Both the position numbers and the translations under genes were made by a program. A stretch of 52,581 nt of DNA, from positions 1-52,581 of the forward strand of contig JBAZNF010000006.1 in NCBI GenBank assembly GCA_041649335.1. Reading direction: 5' to 3'. Below the pieces are notes generated by a model that was given only the letters and a program-made list of their open reading frames with translations, did not search any database and was not told the origin of the DNA. The number at the start of each line of letters is the position of its first letter. Position 1 is the first letter of the stretch. Below are positions 14,823 through 23,900 of this stretch, in pieces. The stretch is from JBAYGJ01 sp041649335 (GTDB lineage Bacteria; Patescibacteriota; Patescibacteriia; UBA10025; JAHIVO01).

Positions 14823-17627
14823 ATGTTAGGATTTTTGATCCTCGTTGGATTCCTGGTGGTATTTGTCGTACCGCTGGTGATATCCATCGTGAGGAAACAG
14901 CTCATCGGAGCTGCTTCCGCTTGGTTTGGCGTGGGGCTCGTGCTCTACATCGCCCTGCAGGTTGCGGAAACGGTGTATCCGGACGTGCTGTGGTATGAGG
15001 AAGTAGGCCAAGTGGCGGTGTATTGGACCGTTTTTTGGCCGAAAGTCTGGTGGTTTTTCATCGGAGGCGCGGTAGCGGCGGTATTCATGCTCGTGAATAT
15101 CCTGTTTACCCGGACGCACCTGGATGAGAAGCTGCGGAAAGATGACGGCGTGTATGCTACGTATGCACTGACATACATTATTGGCGGCGTTGTCGCCCTT
15201 ATCTTCGCCTGCGTGAGCGTCACGTTTTGGGACCAATACCTGCTCTATAGCCATCAGATGCCTTTCGCCTCTACGGATCCGGTGTTCGGCAATAACATCG
15301 GGTTCTACGTGTTCACCCTGCCGTACGTAAATATGCTCCTGAACTACGGCTGGGCGCTCGTCATCCTGACCATCATCGGCGTCGTCATCAATTATGGGGT
15401 TCATTATTCGACCGTGACGTTGTATCGGTTCAATTACACGGGCCAAAAGAAACGGTACGCAGTCATCAACCGGATGATCAGCCACGTCTCTGTCCTGGGG
15501 TTGTTCATCGTGGTGCTCCTCATCTTTACCATCAAGGTGTGGATGTGGGAATTCCTGTTTGACAACCATGCGTCGTTTTCCGGCGCCGGATACGTGGACG
15601 TTACCCAGCGGATCGGATATTACACCTTCTTCATCTGGGTCCTGGTCGTCTGCGGCGTGATGCTGGTCGTTTCGGCCTTTGCCCGGAGCCTGAAGCTGAC
15701 TAAATGGTTTGCCATTTCAGCTACCGGCCTGGCACTGGCGTACTTCATCGTCTTTATCGGCATCATTCCGAGCCTCAACCAGCACTTCAACGTTTCCCCG
15801 AACGAGCTGTCGTTTGAGACGTCCTATATTGAACGTAACATTACGGCCAGCCGGGAAGCGTACGGCCTGAACCAGGTCAATGTGATGCCGTTCCTCGTGT
15901 CCGACTCATCACTGACCCCTGAGCTTGTCGAAGAGAACCGCAGTACGCTAGACAAGATCAGGCTCTGGGACTGGACGGTGTTGGATGCCAACATCCAGAA
16001 CAACCAGTCGTTCCGGACCTATTACCATTTCCCGCAGCCCGACGTGTTGCGCTACCATTTGGACGGGAATCTCGTTCAGGTGATGGCGTCACTCCGGGAA
16101 TTGGACCAGGAAATGATCACGTCCAGCGCGCAGACATGGCAGAACACCCGACTGGTGTATACCCATGGGTTTGGCGCGGTGGTCGTACCGGTCAATGGTT
16201 TCGACAGCAAGGGTGACCCGACGTTTCTCCTGAAGGACATCCCGCCTGTCAGCCAGCATCCGGAGCTGAACGTTTCCCAGCCCCGCATCTATTTCGGTGA
16301 AATGGAGAATTCGGAAGTGTTCGTCAACACGACGCACCATGAATTCGATTATCCCGTCGGGGATACCAACGCCACGTACACATATCAGGGGACCGGCGGT
16401 ATCACGCTCGGCAGCGGCATGCGCAGTCTCATGCTGGCCCTCCGGTATGAGGGTTTGCGGCAGCTGACTGCGGACGAGCTGACACCGACCAGCCGGATCC
16501 TGGTTCGGCGGAATATCATGGAACGCGTGAGTGAATTGGCGCCATTTTTGCATTATGACGGCGACCCATACGAAGTCATCGTTGACGGGCGGATCTGGTA
16601 CCTGCTCGACGCGTATACGACTACGGATGCGTATCCGTATTCCAAGTCCTTCGCCACTGACCAGTTGGGATCGCTGAATTACATCCGTAATTCGGTGAAA
16701 ATCGCCATTGACGCCTATAATGGGACGATCAGATTCTATCTCTTTGATCCATCTGACCCGATCATCATGACGTACGCGGCGATATTCCCGACGCTGTTTG
16801 CCCCGGCGAAGGACATGCCGGCTTCATTGGCGGCCCATGTCCGGTATCCTGAGGACATGTTCACCATCCAGTCGTATGCCTATGCGCTGTACCACATGAC
16901 CAACGTGACGACGTTCTACAATCGTGAAGACCTGTGGGACATCGCCACGGAAGAATATCACGTGGAAGGCGTCAAGCAGATGTCCCCATACTTCGCCGGC
17001 ATCCGTTTGCCCGGCGAACGAAGGGACGAATTCGTGATAATGCTGCCGTTTACGCCGCATACTACCGATCCGAACCGGCCGAAATATAACATGGTGGCAT
17101 GGCTGGCCGGCCGGTGCGACGCGCCGAATTACGGGAAATTATTGGTCTATGAATTTCCCAAAGACCGCATCGTGCAGGGACCGATGCAGCTGGAGGCCAG
17201 GATCAACCAGCACGACGTGATTTCCAAAGACCTGACCCTCTGGAACCAGCAAGGTTCAAAGGTCATCAAAGGAAACCTCATCATCGTGCCGCTGACGGGC
17301 CACCGGGTGCTATACGTCAAGCCGATTTTCCTGCAGAGCGTCAATGGCCGCTATCCGGAACTAAAACGGGTGGTGGTGGCGACCAATGACCAGTTGGCGT
17401 ACGGGGATTCGTTCGAAGCCGCACTGCGCCAGCTGACCGGAATGTCAGACTATACGGGTCAAAAGGTGGCGATGCCATCTGACGCATCGTCTGGCGACTA
17501 TATTTCAATCGCCGCAAAGTATTTTGACGAGTACGTGAAACTGGTCGGCCAGGGCAAACTGGCTGAAGCCGGCCAGATGCTGGAACGTCTTGGCGTCACG
17601 TTACGTGAAGCCAAAAAATCAAAATAA
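14823..17627 (+). CDS. UPF0182 (COG1615) large membrane protein
   Basis: The 934-residue protein has about seven membrane helices in the first 320 residues, then a large extracytoplasmic domain. The order of VYTHGFGAVVVPVN, a PRIYFGEME segment and the FYNREDLWDIATEEY region matches UPF0182, a family found in actinobacteria, cyanobacteria, clostridia and CPR with no proven function. The start at 14823 is set by GGAGG at 14810-14814. It is a single gene with its own promoter and a strong terminator. The C-terminus (KYFDEYVKLVGQGKLAEAGQ) is the usual short helical tail. Confidence 0.92.
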   Translation: MLGFLILVGFLVVFVVPLVISIVRKQLIGAASAWFGVGLVLYIALQVAETVYPDVLWYEEVGQVAVYWTVFWPKVWWFFIGGAVAAVFMLVNILFTRTHLDEKLRKDDGVYATYALTYIIGGVVALIFACVSVTFWDQYLLYSHQMPFASTDPVFGNNIGFYVFTLPYVNMLLNYGWALVILTIIGVVINYGVHYSTVTLYRFNYTGQKKRYAVINRMISHVSVLGLFIVVLLIFTIKVWMWEFLFDNHASFSGAGYVDVTQRIGYYTFFIWVLVVCGVMLVVSAFARSLKLTKWFAISATGLALAYFIVFIGIIPSLNQHFNVSPNELSFETSYIERNITASREAYGLNQVNVMPFLVSDSSLTPELVEENRSTLDKIRLWDWTVLDANIQNNQSFRTYYHFPQPDVLRYHLDGNLVQVMASLRELDQEMITSSAQTWQNTRLVYTHGFGAVVVPVNGFDSKGDPTFLLKDIPPVSQHPELNVSQPRIYFGEMENSEVFVNTTHHEFDYPVGDTNATYTYQGTGGITLGSGMRSLMLALRYEGLRQLTADELTPTSRILVRRNIMERVSELAPFLHYDGDPYEVIVDGRIWYLLDAYTTTDAYPYSKSFATDQLGSLNYIRNSVKIAIDAYNGTIRFYLFDPSDPIIMTYAAIFPTLFAPAKDMPASLAAHVRYPEDMFTIQSYAYALYHMTNVTTFYNREDLWDIATEEYHVEGVKQMSPYFAGIRLPGERRDEFVIMLPFTPHTTDPNRPKYNMVAWLAGRCDAPNYGKLLVYEFPKDRIVQGPMQLEARINQHDVISKDLTLWNQQGSKVIKGNLIIVPLTGHRVLYVKPIFLQSVNGRYPELKRVVVATNDQLAYGDSFEAALRQLTGMSDYTGQKVAMPSDASSGDYISIAAKYFDEYVKLVGQGKLAEAGQMLERLGVTLREAKKSK

Positions 17628-17654
17628 ACAGGAGGATTTGCTACTTATATCTCG

Positions 17655-17685
17655 GGCGCGACCAATCGTGGTTGCGCCTTTTTTT
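17655..17685 (+). terminator. Terminator of the UPF0182 gene
   Basis: GGCGCGACC (17655-17663) pairs with GGTTGCGCC (17669-17677), followed by T8. Confidence 0.9.
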
Positions 17686-17714
17686 GTCCAAAAATACAGT
17701 CATTGATTCAGGCA

Positions 17715-17743
17715 TTGACAAAATATTATTTTTTTGTTACCAT
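17715..17743 (+). promoter_or_regulatory. Promoter of the beta-barrel-like gene
   Basis: TTGACA (17715-17720), 17 bases, TACCAT (17738-17743). Its start near 17750 makes a start codon before about 17760 unlikely. Confidence 0.65.
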
Positions 17744-17850
17744 GAACGGCTTTGTTCTTTTACATGATCAGATGGTTTGCTAACATTTTTTGCCTGGCAG
17801 GGGCATCCCTGCTACAACCTTTCCTGGTGCGCTCCAGGAGAAAATGGAGT

Positions 17851-19287
17851 ATGTCTTTACAAATAGATTTATTGTGCTTGTTTGGCGGACTGATCGGTCT
17901 GGTCATCGGATGGCAGGTGTGCGGATATGTGTTTGGTACACTGGCCCTGCTGCTGAAATCCTGTTTCAAGCCGTCCGGCCAACGCTGGCTCTATGTCAAA
18001 CAGGTGCTGGTCATCGCCCCCGATGCCTGGTTCGATCCGTTCATGACATTCGGGCCGTTTGGGATGCTGATACTCCTGTTTACGCTTGTCATCCGTTTCG
18101 ACCCGTTCCAAGAACGCGACAGTGCTGATCTGGCCGATTTCCAAAAACGGACCAAACTGTCCGTCGAGCAATGGGTGACGCACGGCTGGCGCGACATGAG
18201 CGACCGCCGGCGTCAGCAGGAGCTTAAGCAGGCTGACCAGCGGCTGGAACAGATCCGGACGACCGTTGCCGCGGTACCGCAGCAGGTCAGCTATTGGGCC
18301 CAGGTCTCGGCTTACTGGACCCGTAAATGGGCGGCTGTCACTGCGGCTACTGCCTGTATCCTGGCTTTTGTCCGGACGGGAGTGGTCGTGGCGGCGGAAA
18401 CCGTTTCGTCAGCCGGCACGGCAGTCGCTGCCCAGTATGCTGATACGACCAAGAAGTCCGGCCCCGGTGCGGCTGATACGTGCCAGCCTGACCTGAAACT
18501 GTCAGGGTTCGCCATTGTCGGCCTGGAGGCCACGCCGCACAGCGGTCTGTCCCCTGAGGCGACCGTCACCCTGAACAAAGTGCGGGCTATAGCCAAGTAC
18601 CGTCATGGGCAGTGGCAGTCTATGGTCGTTGTTGATCCGGAACATCCGTTGCCTGTCCGGGTGGCGGAAATCGGATATGACATGGACCCGAAATTCATGG
18701 TCAAGATGGGTCGGATGCTGACGCCGATCTGGCGCCTGCACCGCCCACCGAACACGCAGCAGTGCGTGGTGTCGGAAATATCCTCAGTGATGCCTCCCTC
18801 CGTGGACAACGGGGTCGAAGCGTTCTACAACCTCGGACGGTTGGACGCGCGGCTGACCCTCCTCAACGGGAGCGGACGGTATGAGGATGATAACTCTCTG
18901 ATGGATGCGGTCGGACAGGTGTCCTGGCGGCCGATGCCACACTGGCAGGTCAGGTTGACCAGCCAGTCAGGCCAGCAGCCCAGCGGGCAGCGGTCTGTCC
19001 GTGCGGCGGACATTTCCTATGAGCGTGAGCCGGTATTCTGGCGAGGTTTGTATCTGGAGCGCCCAGACCTTTCAGAATCCGCCTGGCTTTCGGAAATCAA
19101 CGTCCGCGCTGGTCCGCATACCCTCGTTGCCCTGGGAGAAACCATCAACAGCCGACTGGCCGGGGTCAGGCGCCTGGACATAGGCGTCAATACCCGGTTG
19201 AACCCTGGCTGTGTCATGCGGCTGCATGGCGTTTTTTCCAGCGCGGCATCCCCTGAACTCGTGTTCAGGATGCAGCAATCGTTCTGA
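17851..19287 (+). CDS. Membrane protein with a C-terminal beta-barrel-like (porin O/P-like) domain
   Basis: From ATG 17851 (AGGAG at 17836-17840) the protein has 478 residues; the frame also stays open from a TTG at 17752 and an ATG at 17764. The first 200 residues hold hydrophobic helices at about 5-35, 60-85 and 165-190, with a charged helical region between. From about residue 215 (LKLSGFAIVGLE) the sequence becomes alternating amphipathic strands, with AEIGYDMDPKFMVKMGRMLT, LTLLNGSGRYEDDN and VGQVSWRPMPHWQV, and ends ELVFRMQQSF with a terminal Phe. That order resembles phosphate-selective porins (Porin_O_P), judged by eye only. It could instead be another beta-rich surface domain. Confidence 0.5.
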   Translation: MSLQIDLLCLFGGLIGLVIGWQVCGYVFGTLALLLKSCFKPSGQRWLYVKQVLVIAPDAWFDPFMTFGPFGMLILLFTLVIRFDPFQERDSADLADFQKRTKLSVEQWVTHGWRDMSDRRRQQELKQADQRLEQIRTTVAAVPQQVSYWAQVSAYWTRKWAAVTAATACILAFVRTGVVVAAETVSSAGTAVAAQYADTTKKSGPGAADTCQPDLKLSGFAIVGLEATPHSGLSPEATVTLNKVRAIAKYRHGQWQSMVVVDPEHPLPVRVAEIGYDMDPKFMVKMGRMLTPIWRLHRPPNTQQCVVSEISSVMPPSVDNGVEAFYNLGRLDARLTLLNGSGRYEDDNSLMDAVGQVSWRPMPHWQVRLTSQSGQQPSGQRSVRAADISYEREPVFWRGLYLERPDLSESAWLSEINVRAGPHTLVALGETINSRLAGVRRLDIGVNTRLNPGCVMRLHGVFSSAASPELVFRMQQSF

Positions 19288-19312
19288 TAGTGACAGGTTC
19301 TGATCATGTTTT

Positions 19313-19344
19313 GAGTCGACGCGATGGTGCGCCGACTCTTTTTT
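19313..19344 (+). terminator. Terminator of the beta-barrel-like gene
   Basis: GAGTCG-A-CGC pairs with GCG-C-CGACTC (19313-19322 with 19329-19338), followed by T6. Confidence 0.85.
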
Positions 19345-19384
19345 ATCCTTTGAAAAACGTTTAACTTTTCAGCAGGACAGGGGG

Positions 19385-19412
19385 TTGACAGGATATGGTT
19401 TTATTGTAAGAT
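19385..19412 (+). promoter_or_regulatory. Promoter of the M32 carboxypeptidase gene
   Basis: TTGACA (19385-19390), 16 bases, TAAGAT (19407-19412). Confidence 0.65.
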
Positions 19413-19477
19413 AAGTGAATTCTTTGACTTGAGGAAACTCGGAAAATAACCGTAAACCATATAACAGGAGGTTTTGA

Positions 19478-20998
19478 ATGCAGATGCATCCGAACATTGA
19501 AAAACTGATCAAGGTCATGGACCCGATCAATACCATGTCGAGTATCGGCGGCGTCATCTTTTTTGACCAGAAGACGGTCATGCCGGAGAACGGCGCGCCG
19601 ATGGCGGCCAAGCGCATCGGTTTCATGAGTGAAATGGAACATGCCGCTTTCACCAAAGACGAAGTCGGCGAAGCGATCAGCCAGTGTCTGACGGTCCTGG
19701 TCGAGCTGCCCTGGGTACAGCAGCTGATCGTCAAACGGATGAAGATGGCGTTCGATATGGCGCGCGCCCTTCCGGCAGAATTTGTCGGCCGGCGTGACCA
19801 GGCGCAGATGACCGCCAACCAGGCTTGGAAGCATGCCCGTGCCGCCGACGACTACAGCACCTTCATGCCGCAGCTGGCCATCATGTTCGATCTCGCCAGG
19901 GAGGAGGCTGGTTACCGCGGCGCCGGCCTGAACGACGCCGATTCCGTCTACGATGCCATGATGTCCACCAAGGATCCGGGCATGACGGCAAAGGTCGCGG
20001 CGGCCGTCCTCTCCGACGTCGGAGCGTTCCTGACGGATTTCGTCCGCCAGGTGAAGGAGTCGGGCGTCACGATTTCCGACGCGCCGCTGCGGGGCTGCTT
20101 TTCCGAAGGCCGCCAGCGCCGGTTTTTCGAATGGCTGATCGCGCAGATCGGCTACGACTTCTCGTCCGGCGTGGTGCTGAAGACGACCCATCCCTTCGCC
20201 GGTACGATCGCCCACGGCGACCACCGGATCACCACCCGGTTCTACGAGGATTTCCTGTCGGCCGGACTGTTCGGCACGCTGCACGAATCCGGCCACGCCA
20301 TGTTCGACATGGGGTGCGACCCGTTTTTCTGGCAGTTCGACAACCGCAGCCTGCCGGCGCCGATGGGCCTGCACGAATCCCAGTCCCGGATGTGGGAAAA
20401 CATGGTCGGCCGGAGCATGGCGTTCTGGTCATGGGCCTACCCGTATTTACAGCTGTCCTTCCCGAAGTACCGGTCCGTGAAACTGGAGGATTTCTACCGG
20501 GCCATCAACCGCATCCAGCCCAGCGCCATCCGGGTGGAAGCTGACGAGGTGACCTACAACGGCCACATCCAGGTCCGGTACGAGATCGAGCGTGGCCTGC
20601 TGTCCGGCTCCATCAGCCTGGCGGACGCGCCGCAGGCATTCGCCGACCTGATGGAGAAGTACGTCGGGTACCGTCCGGCCACCCTCAAGGACGGCATCCT
20701 CCAGGATGTCCACTGGTCCATGGGACATTTCGGATATTTCCCGTCCTATACCTTCGGCAACCTGGCCGCCGCCCAGCTGTTCTACCGTTTCTCCCAGAGC
20801 AATCCGGCTTATGCCGAGAATTTCCGCCGCGGCGATTTCAGCATCCTGCTGAGCTGGCTCCGCGCCAACATCCACTCCACCGGCCTGTTGGAGACGACCA
20901 ACGACGTCCTGATGCGCGTCACCGGCGAACCGCTCAACGCGGCCCACTGGAAGACGTACGTCACGAAGAAGTTCAGTCCCGTCTACGGGCTGAACTGA
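19478..20998 (+). CDS. M32 family metallocarboxypeptidase (Taq type)
   Basis: This 506-residue cytoplasmic enzyme removes C-terminal residues from peptides using one metal ion. The zinc motif HESGH is at residues 269-273, and the family motif GLHESQSRMWENMVGR follows about 30 residues later with the third ligand Glu. The length matches the family (about 500). The start is fixed by AGGAGG seven bases before ATG. It is a single-gene unit. From about 19800 the gene is visibly richer in GC than its left neighbours, as are prmC and prfA to the right. Confidence 0.95.
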   Translation: MQMHPNIEKLIKVMDPINTMSSIGGVIFFDQKTVMPENGAPMAAKRIGFMSEMEHAAFTKDEVGEAISQCLTVLVELPWVQQLIVKRMKMAFDMARALPAEFVGRRDQAQMTANQAWKHARAADDYSTFMPQLAIMFDLAREEAGYRGAGLNDADSVYDAMMSTKDPGMTAKVAAAVLSDVGAFLTDFVRQVKESGVTISDAPLRGCFSEGRQRRFFEWLIAQIGYDFSSGVVLKTTHPFAGTIAHGDHRITTRFYEDFLSAGLFGTLHESGHAMFDMGCDPFFWQFDNRSLPAPMGLHESQSRMWENMVGRSMAFWSWAYPYLQLSFPKYRSVKLEDFYRAINRIQPSAIRVEADEVTYNGHIQVRYEIERGLLSGSISLADAPQAFADLMEKYVGYRPATLKDGILQDVHWSMGHFGYFPSYTFGNLAAAQLFYRFSQSNPAYAENFRRGDFSILLSWLRANIHSTGLLETTNDVLMRVTGEPLNAAHWKTYVTKKFSPVYGLN

Positions 20999-21030
20999 CC
21001 GATTCCGCACTTTCCGATTGCAACCCAAGA

Positions 21031-21067
21031 CTCCCCAAAGGCATCACGCCCGAGGGGAGATTTTTTT
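21031..21067 (+). terminator. Terminator of the M32 gene
   Basis: CTCCCC (21031-21036) pairs with GGGGAG (21054-21059), followed by A and T7. The T-run touches the prmC stop on the other strand. Confidence 0.8.
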
Positions 21068-21914
21068 AATATATCTTCGCCACGCGGTCGCGGCCGGCCA
21101 GGTCCTTGATGAACTGCACTTTCTTGTCCGGTAGGGAGCGTTCCACGAAGTAATCGATAGCTTTGACCTGGTTGGGCGCCAGTTCCAGGAGGGCCATGCC
21201 GCCGGGCGCCAAACGCTTGGGTAACTGCTGAATTAATCTGTCCAATAGTTCCAATCCCAATTTGCCGCCGTGCAGGGCCAGTTTCGGCTCATGCGGCAGG
21301 TTTTTCGTCTCATTCGAGGTCAGGTACGGCAGGTTCGCGCAGATGAGGTCGTACTGGGTTTTTTTCGGGAGAGGGGACAGCAGGTCGCCTTTCACGAAGG
21401 TGATTTTTTTCGTCATCTTGTGCAGTTTGGCGTTTTTTTTCGCCACGGCCAGTGCCTTCTCGGAGATGTCAGTCATGTACAGCTTGATCCAGGGCAGGTA
21501 TTTCGCCAGGGAGATGGCGATACAGCCGGAGCCGGTGCCCACGTCCACGACGGTCGTCTTCCGGTCCGGCGTAGCCTTGGACATGGCCCGGCCGATGTGG
21601 ATGGCTTCCTCCACCAGGACTTCGGTATCCGGGCGGGGGATCAGTACGTTCTTGTCCACCAGGAAATTCAGCCGGTAAAATTCCTTTTGGCCGGTAAGGT
21701 AGGCGACCGGCGTGCCGCGCAGCCGCCGGCTGACCAGGTTTGCGAATTTCCGGCGCTGGCCCGTGGTTACCTTCTGTTCCGGATGGCTGTGCAGGAACGT
21801 CCGCGGTTTTTTCAGGACGGATGCCAAGAGTACCTCGGCGTCCAGGTTGGCGGAGTCGGCCTTGGCCTTGCGGAGCTTGGTGATGGCCGAGAGTAAGGTC
21901 TGTTGGATGTTCAT
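21066..21914 (-). CDS. prmC: Release factor glutamine methyltransferase PrmC/HemK
   Basis: PrmC methylates the Gln of the GGQ loop in release factors; here it sits beside prfA, its substrate gene, as in many bacteria. The N-terminal helical domain is followed by VAYLTGQKEFY and IPRPDTEVLVEEA, the SAM-binding motif VVDVGTGSGCIAISLAKYLP and the active-site segment ICANLPYL. The canonical active-site motif is NPPY; here it reads NLPY. I chose ATG 21912-21914 (MNIQQTLL) because upstream in-frame Met residues give a Phe-rich extension with no family match. Length from there is 282 residues, normal for PrmC. Confidence 0.93.
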   Translation of the reverse strand: MNIQQTLLSAITKLRKAKADSANLDAEVLLASVLKKPRTFLHSHPEQKVTTGQRRKFANLVSRRLRGTPVAYLTGQKEFYRLNFLVDKNVLIPRPDTEVLVEEAIHIGRAMSKATPDRKTTVVDVGTGSGCIAISLAKYLPWIKLYMTDISEKALAVAKKNAKLHKMTKKITFVKGDLLSPLPKKTQYDLICANLPYLTSNETKNLPHEPKLALHGGKLGLELLDRLIQQLPKRLAPGGMALLELAPNQVKAIDYFVERSLPDKKVQFIKDLAGRDRVAKIY

Positions 21915-21964
21915 GATGTTATTGTAACGGAAAAAACAAAAAAAGGCACGTTTATCACGCACTA

Positions 21965-22185
21965 CCTTGTCATGCTGACCCTCCTTATTGTCACTCTGAG
22001 CCCTCCGACTCCGCTCAGGGCAGGCTCCACGAAGAGTCGCCCAAGCCGAAGGCTTGGGAGATTCTTCAGCCGCATGACTGCGGCTTCAGAATGACAGAGG
22101 GGAGAGATTGCCACGTCGTCATTTCATTCCTTCTCGCAATGACAGCAAAAACAAGCATGGTCATTGCGAGCGAAGCGAAGCAATC
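21965..22185. repeat. REP-like palindromic repeat cluster between prmC and prfA
   Basis: The gap holds several dispersed-repeat words: CACTCTGAGCCCTCCGACTC, a hairpin GCCCAAGCC-GAA-GGCTTGGG, a hairpin GCCGCA-TGAC-TGCGGC, CTTCAGAATGACAG, and at the right end TCATTGCGAGCGAAGCGAAG, a word common between genes in many bacterial genomes. The last begins immediately after the prfA stop codon. No coding frame is supported. Confidence 0.7.
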
Positions 22186-23238
22186 TCACTTCGGCTGGTC
22201 GGCCTTGATGAGGGCGTTGATCACGTCGTCCAGCTGGCCGTCCAGGATCACCTGCATATTGTGGAAATTCTCCTTGATGCGGTGGTCGGTGATGCGGTCC
22301 TGGGGATAGTTGTACGTGCGGATCTTCTCGGAGCGGTCGCCGGTGCCGATCTGGCTTTTGCGCGCCTCCGACCGTTCCTTGCGTTTGCGCTCCTCCTCCA
22401 TTACCAGCAGCCGGGAGCGCAGGACGTCCATGGCTTTCATCTTGTTCTGGGTCTGGGACCGTTCGTCCTGGCAGGTGACGACCAGTCCGGTCGGCTTATG
22501 CGTGATCCGGATGGCCGAATACGTCGTGTTGACCGACTGCCCGCCGTGGCCGGACGAGGTGGTCGCTTCCACGTTGATGTCCTCCGGCTTGATCGTCAGG
22601 TCCACTTCGTCCGCTTTCGGCATGATAGCCACGGTGGCCGCCGACGTATGCACGCGGCCGCTTTTTTCCGTCTCCGGCACGCGCTGGACGCGGTGCACGC
22701 CCGACTCGTATTTCAGCTTGCTGTAGACGTTTGACCCGTTGATCTCGAAAATCGCTTCCTTGTACCCGCCGATCCCCGTGTGGTTGGTGCTCAGCAGGTG
22801 GGTGGACCAGCCCTGCCGTTCGGCGTAGCGCGAGTACATCCGGAACAGTTCGGCGGCGAACAGCGCGGCCTCGTCCCCGCCGGTGCCGGCGCGGATTTCC
22901 ACGATGATGTCCTTCTTGTCCAATGGGTCAGCCGGGTTCAGCACGGCGTTGATGGCCGCGGCCAGGTCTTTTTTCTGCTCTTCCAATGAATGCAGTTCCT
23001 CCTCGGCGATCTGTTTCAGCTCATGGTCACTGGCGTCATCCGCTACGGTCTTTTTCGTTTCGGCGATGGCATTCTCCACCTCTTTCAGTTTGGCGTAATT
23101 CCCCAGCGTCTCGCCCAGCTCATTGTATTCCTTGGAAATGGCCTGCAGTTTCTTGGGGTCGCCAAACACTTCGGGTTTCTCCAGCTCCCGTTCCAGGTGC
23201 TCATGGCGCTCGTCGAGTTTTTTGATCTTATCTTCCAT
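22186..23238 (-). CDS. prfA: Peptide chain release factor 1
   Basis: RF1 ends translation at UAA and UAG. The 350-residue protein has the helical N-terminal domain, the RF1 codon-reading tripeptide PET (PxT type, residues 188-190) within QRVPETEKSGRVHTSA, and the catalytic GGQ at residues 232-234. The GGQ context, TSSGHGGQSVNTT, differs slightly from the usual SGAGGQHVN. RF2-type SPF is absent, so this is RF1. It is preceded by rpmE after about 70 bases that include a TATACT and a weak hairpin, and followed by prmC, which modifies it. Confidence 0.96.
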   Translation of the reverse strand: MEDKIKKLDERHEHLERELEKPEVFGDPKKLQAISKEYNELGETLGNYAKLKEVENAIAETKKTVADDASDHELKQIAEEELHSLEEQKKDLAAAINAVLNPADPLDKKDIIVEIRAGTGGDEAALFAAELFRMYSRYAERQGWSTHLLSTNHTGIGGYKEAIFEINGSNVYSKLKYESGVHRVQRVPETEKSGRVHTSAATVAIMPKADEVDLTIKPEDINVEATTSSGHGGQSVNTTYSAIRITHKPTGLVVTCQDERSQTQNKMKAMDVLRSRLLVMEEERKRKERSEARKSQIGTGDRSEKIRTYNYPQDRITDHRIKENFHNMQVILDGQLDDVINALIKADQPK

Positions 23239-23311
23239 AATATAAATATTACATCAAAGAAAAATCCCCAACCTGCAGTATAGCACAATCGGGGACCATA
23301 AATTCGTATAG

Positions 23312-23545
23312 CTACTTGGATTTGGCGGCTTTCTTGGTAGGCGCCTTTTTGCCGGCCATCCGCTTGAAGCGCTCGACGCGTCCGCCCTGGTCCATGGTTT
23401 TCTCCTTGCCCGTGAAGAACGGGTGGCAGACAGAGCAGATTTCCACCCTGATTTCCGGGAGGGTGGAGCCGGTGGTGAAGGTGTTGCCGCAGGCGCAGAT
23501 TACCTTGGCGTCAGTGTAATATTTGGGGTGGATGTCATTTTTCAT
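23312..23545 (-). CDS. rpmE: 50S ribosomal protein L31 (zinc-binding form)
   Basis: The 77-residue protein begins MKNDIHPKYYTDAKVICACG and has the later CSVC pair, so it is the Cys-containing, zinc-binding form. HPFFTGKEK is the family signature. The tail is Lys-rich. L31 bridges the two ribosomal subunits. ATG 23543-23545 is preferred to upstream starts because it matches the family N-terminus and lies only about five bases past the expected transcript start. Confidence 0.95.
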   Translation of the reverse strand: MKNDIHPKYYTDAKVICACGNTFTTGSTLPEIRVEICSVCHPFFTGKEKTMDQGGRVERFKRMAGKKAPTKKAAKSK

Positions 23546-23556
23546 ATGTGTTTTAT

Positions 23557-23585
23557 ATTCTAGCAGAGGGGTTGGAGATTGGCAA
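23557..23585 (-). promoter_or_regulatory. rpmE promoter
   Basis: Minus strand TTGCCA (23580-23585), 17 bases, TAGAAT (23557-23562). Transcription would begin almost at the start codon, giving a nearly leaderless mRNA. Confidence 0.6.
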
Positions 23586-23714
23586 GGGGCTAGGGGAAGG
23601 GGGTTGGGCGTTTGTTTGGGGTATAGTAGAGCAGTTGTTTTTTTCTGTATAAAGCGTACAGTGGGGGCATGGAATCGATCATCACAAATAATGGGGAGTT
23701 GGTGAAATAATTTT

Positions 23715-23900
23715 ATGGACAAAAAAAGACTCATCTTTTCGATCATTGCCATACCGTTTGGGATTTTTTTGTTTATTTACGGCGGATATGATGACAGCCC
23801 CGGGGCGCAGGGGCTTGGGTTGATTGCTTTTATTACCGGTATATGGCTAATAATTACGATCAGGAGGAATAAATACTATGAGCAGCCGAAAAATTTCTGA
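23715..23900 (+). CDS. Small two-helix membrane protein (61 aa)
   Basis: Two hydrophobic helices, about residues 6-23 and 33-49, with a short Gly/Asp loop between and a basic tail. Family not recognised. It overlaps the next gene by 23 bases, which argues that it is expressed with it. No SD is visible before ATG 23715. Confidence 0.5.
   Translation: MDKKRLIFSIIAIPFGIFLFIYGGYDDSPGAQGLGLIAFITGIWLIITIRRNKYYEQPKNF

Noticed and set aside
23255..23296. Terminator between rpmE and prfA
   Set aside because: Only five pairs (TCCCC/GGGGA) with a large loop; it overlaps a possible promoter for prfA and is too weak to list.
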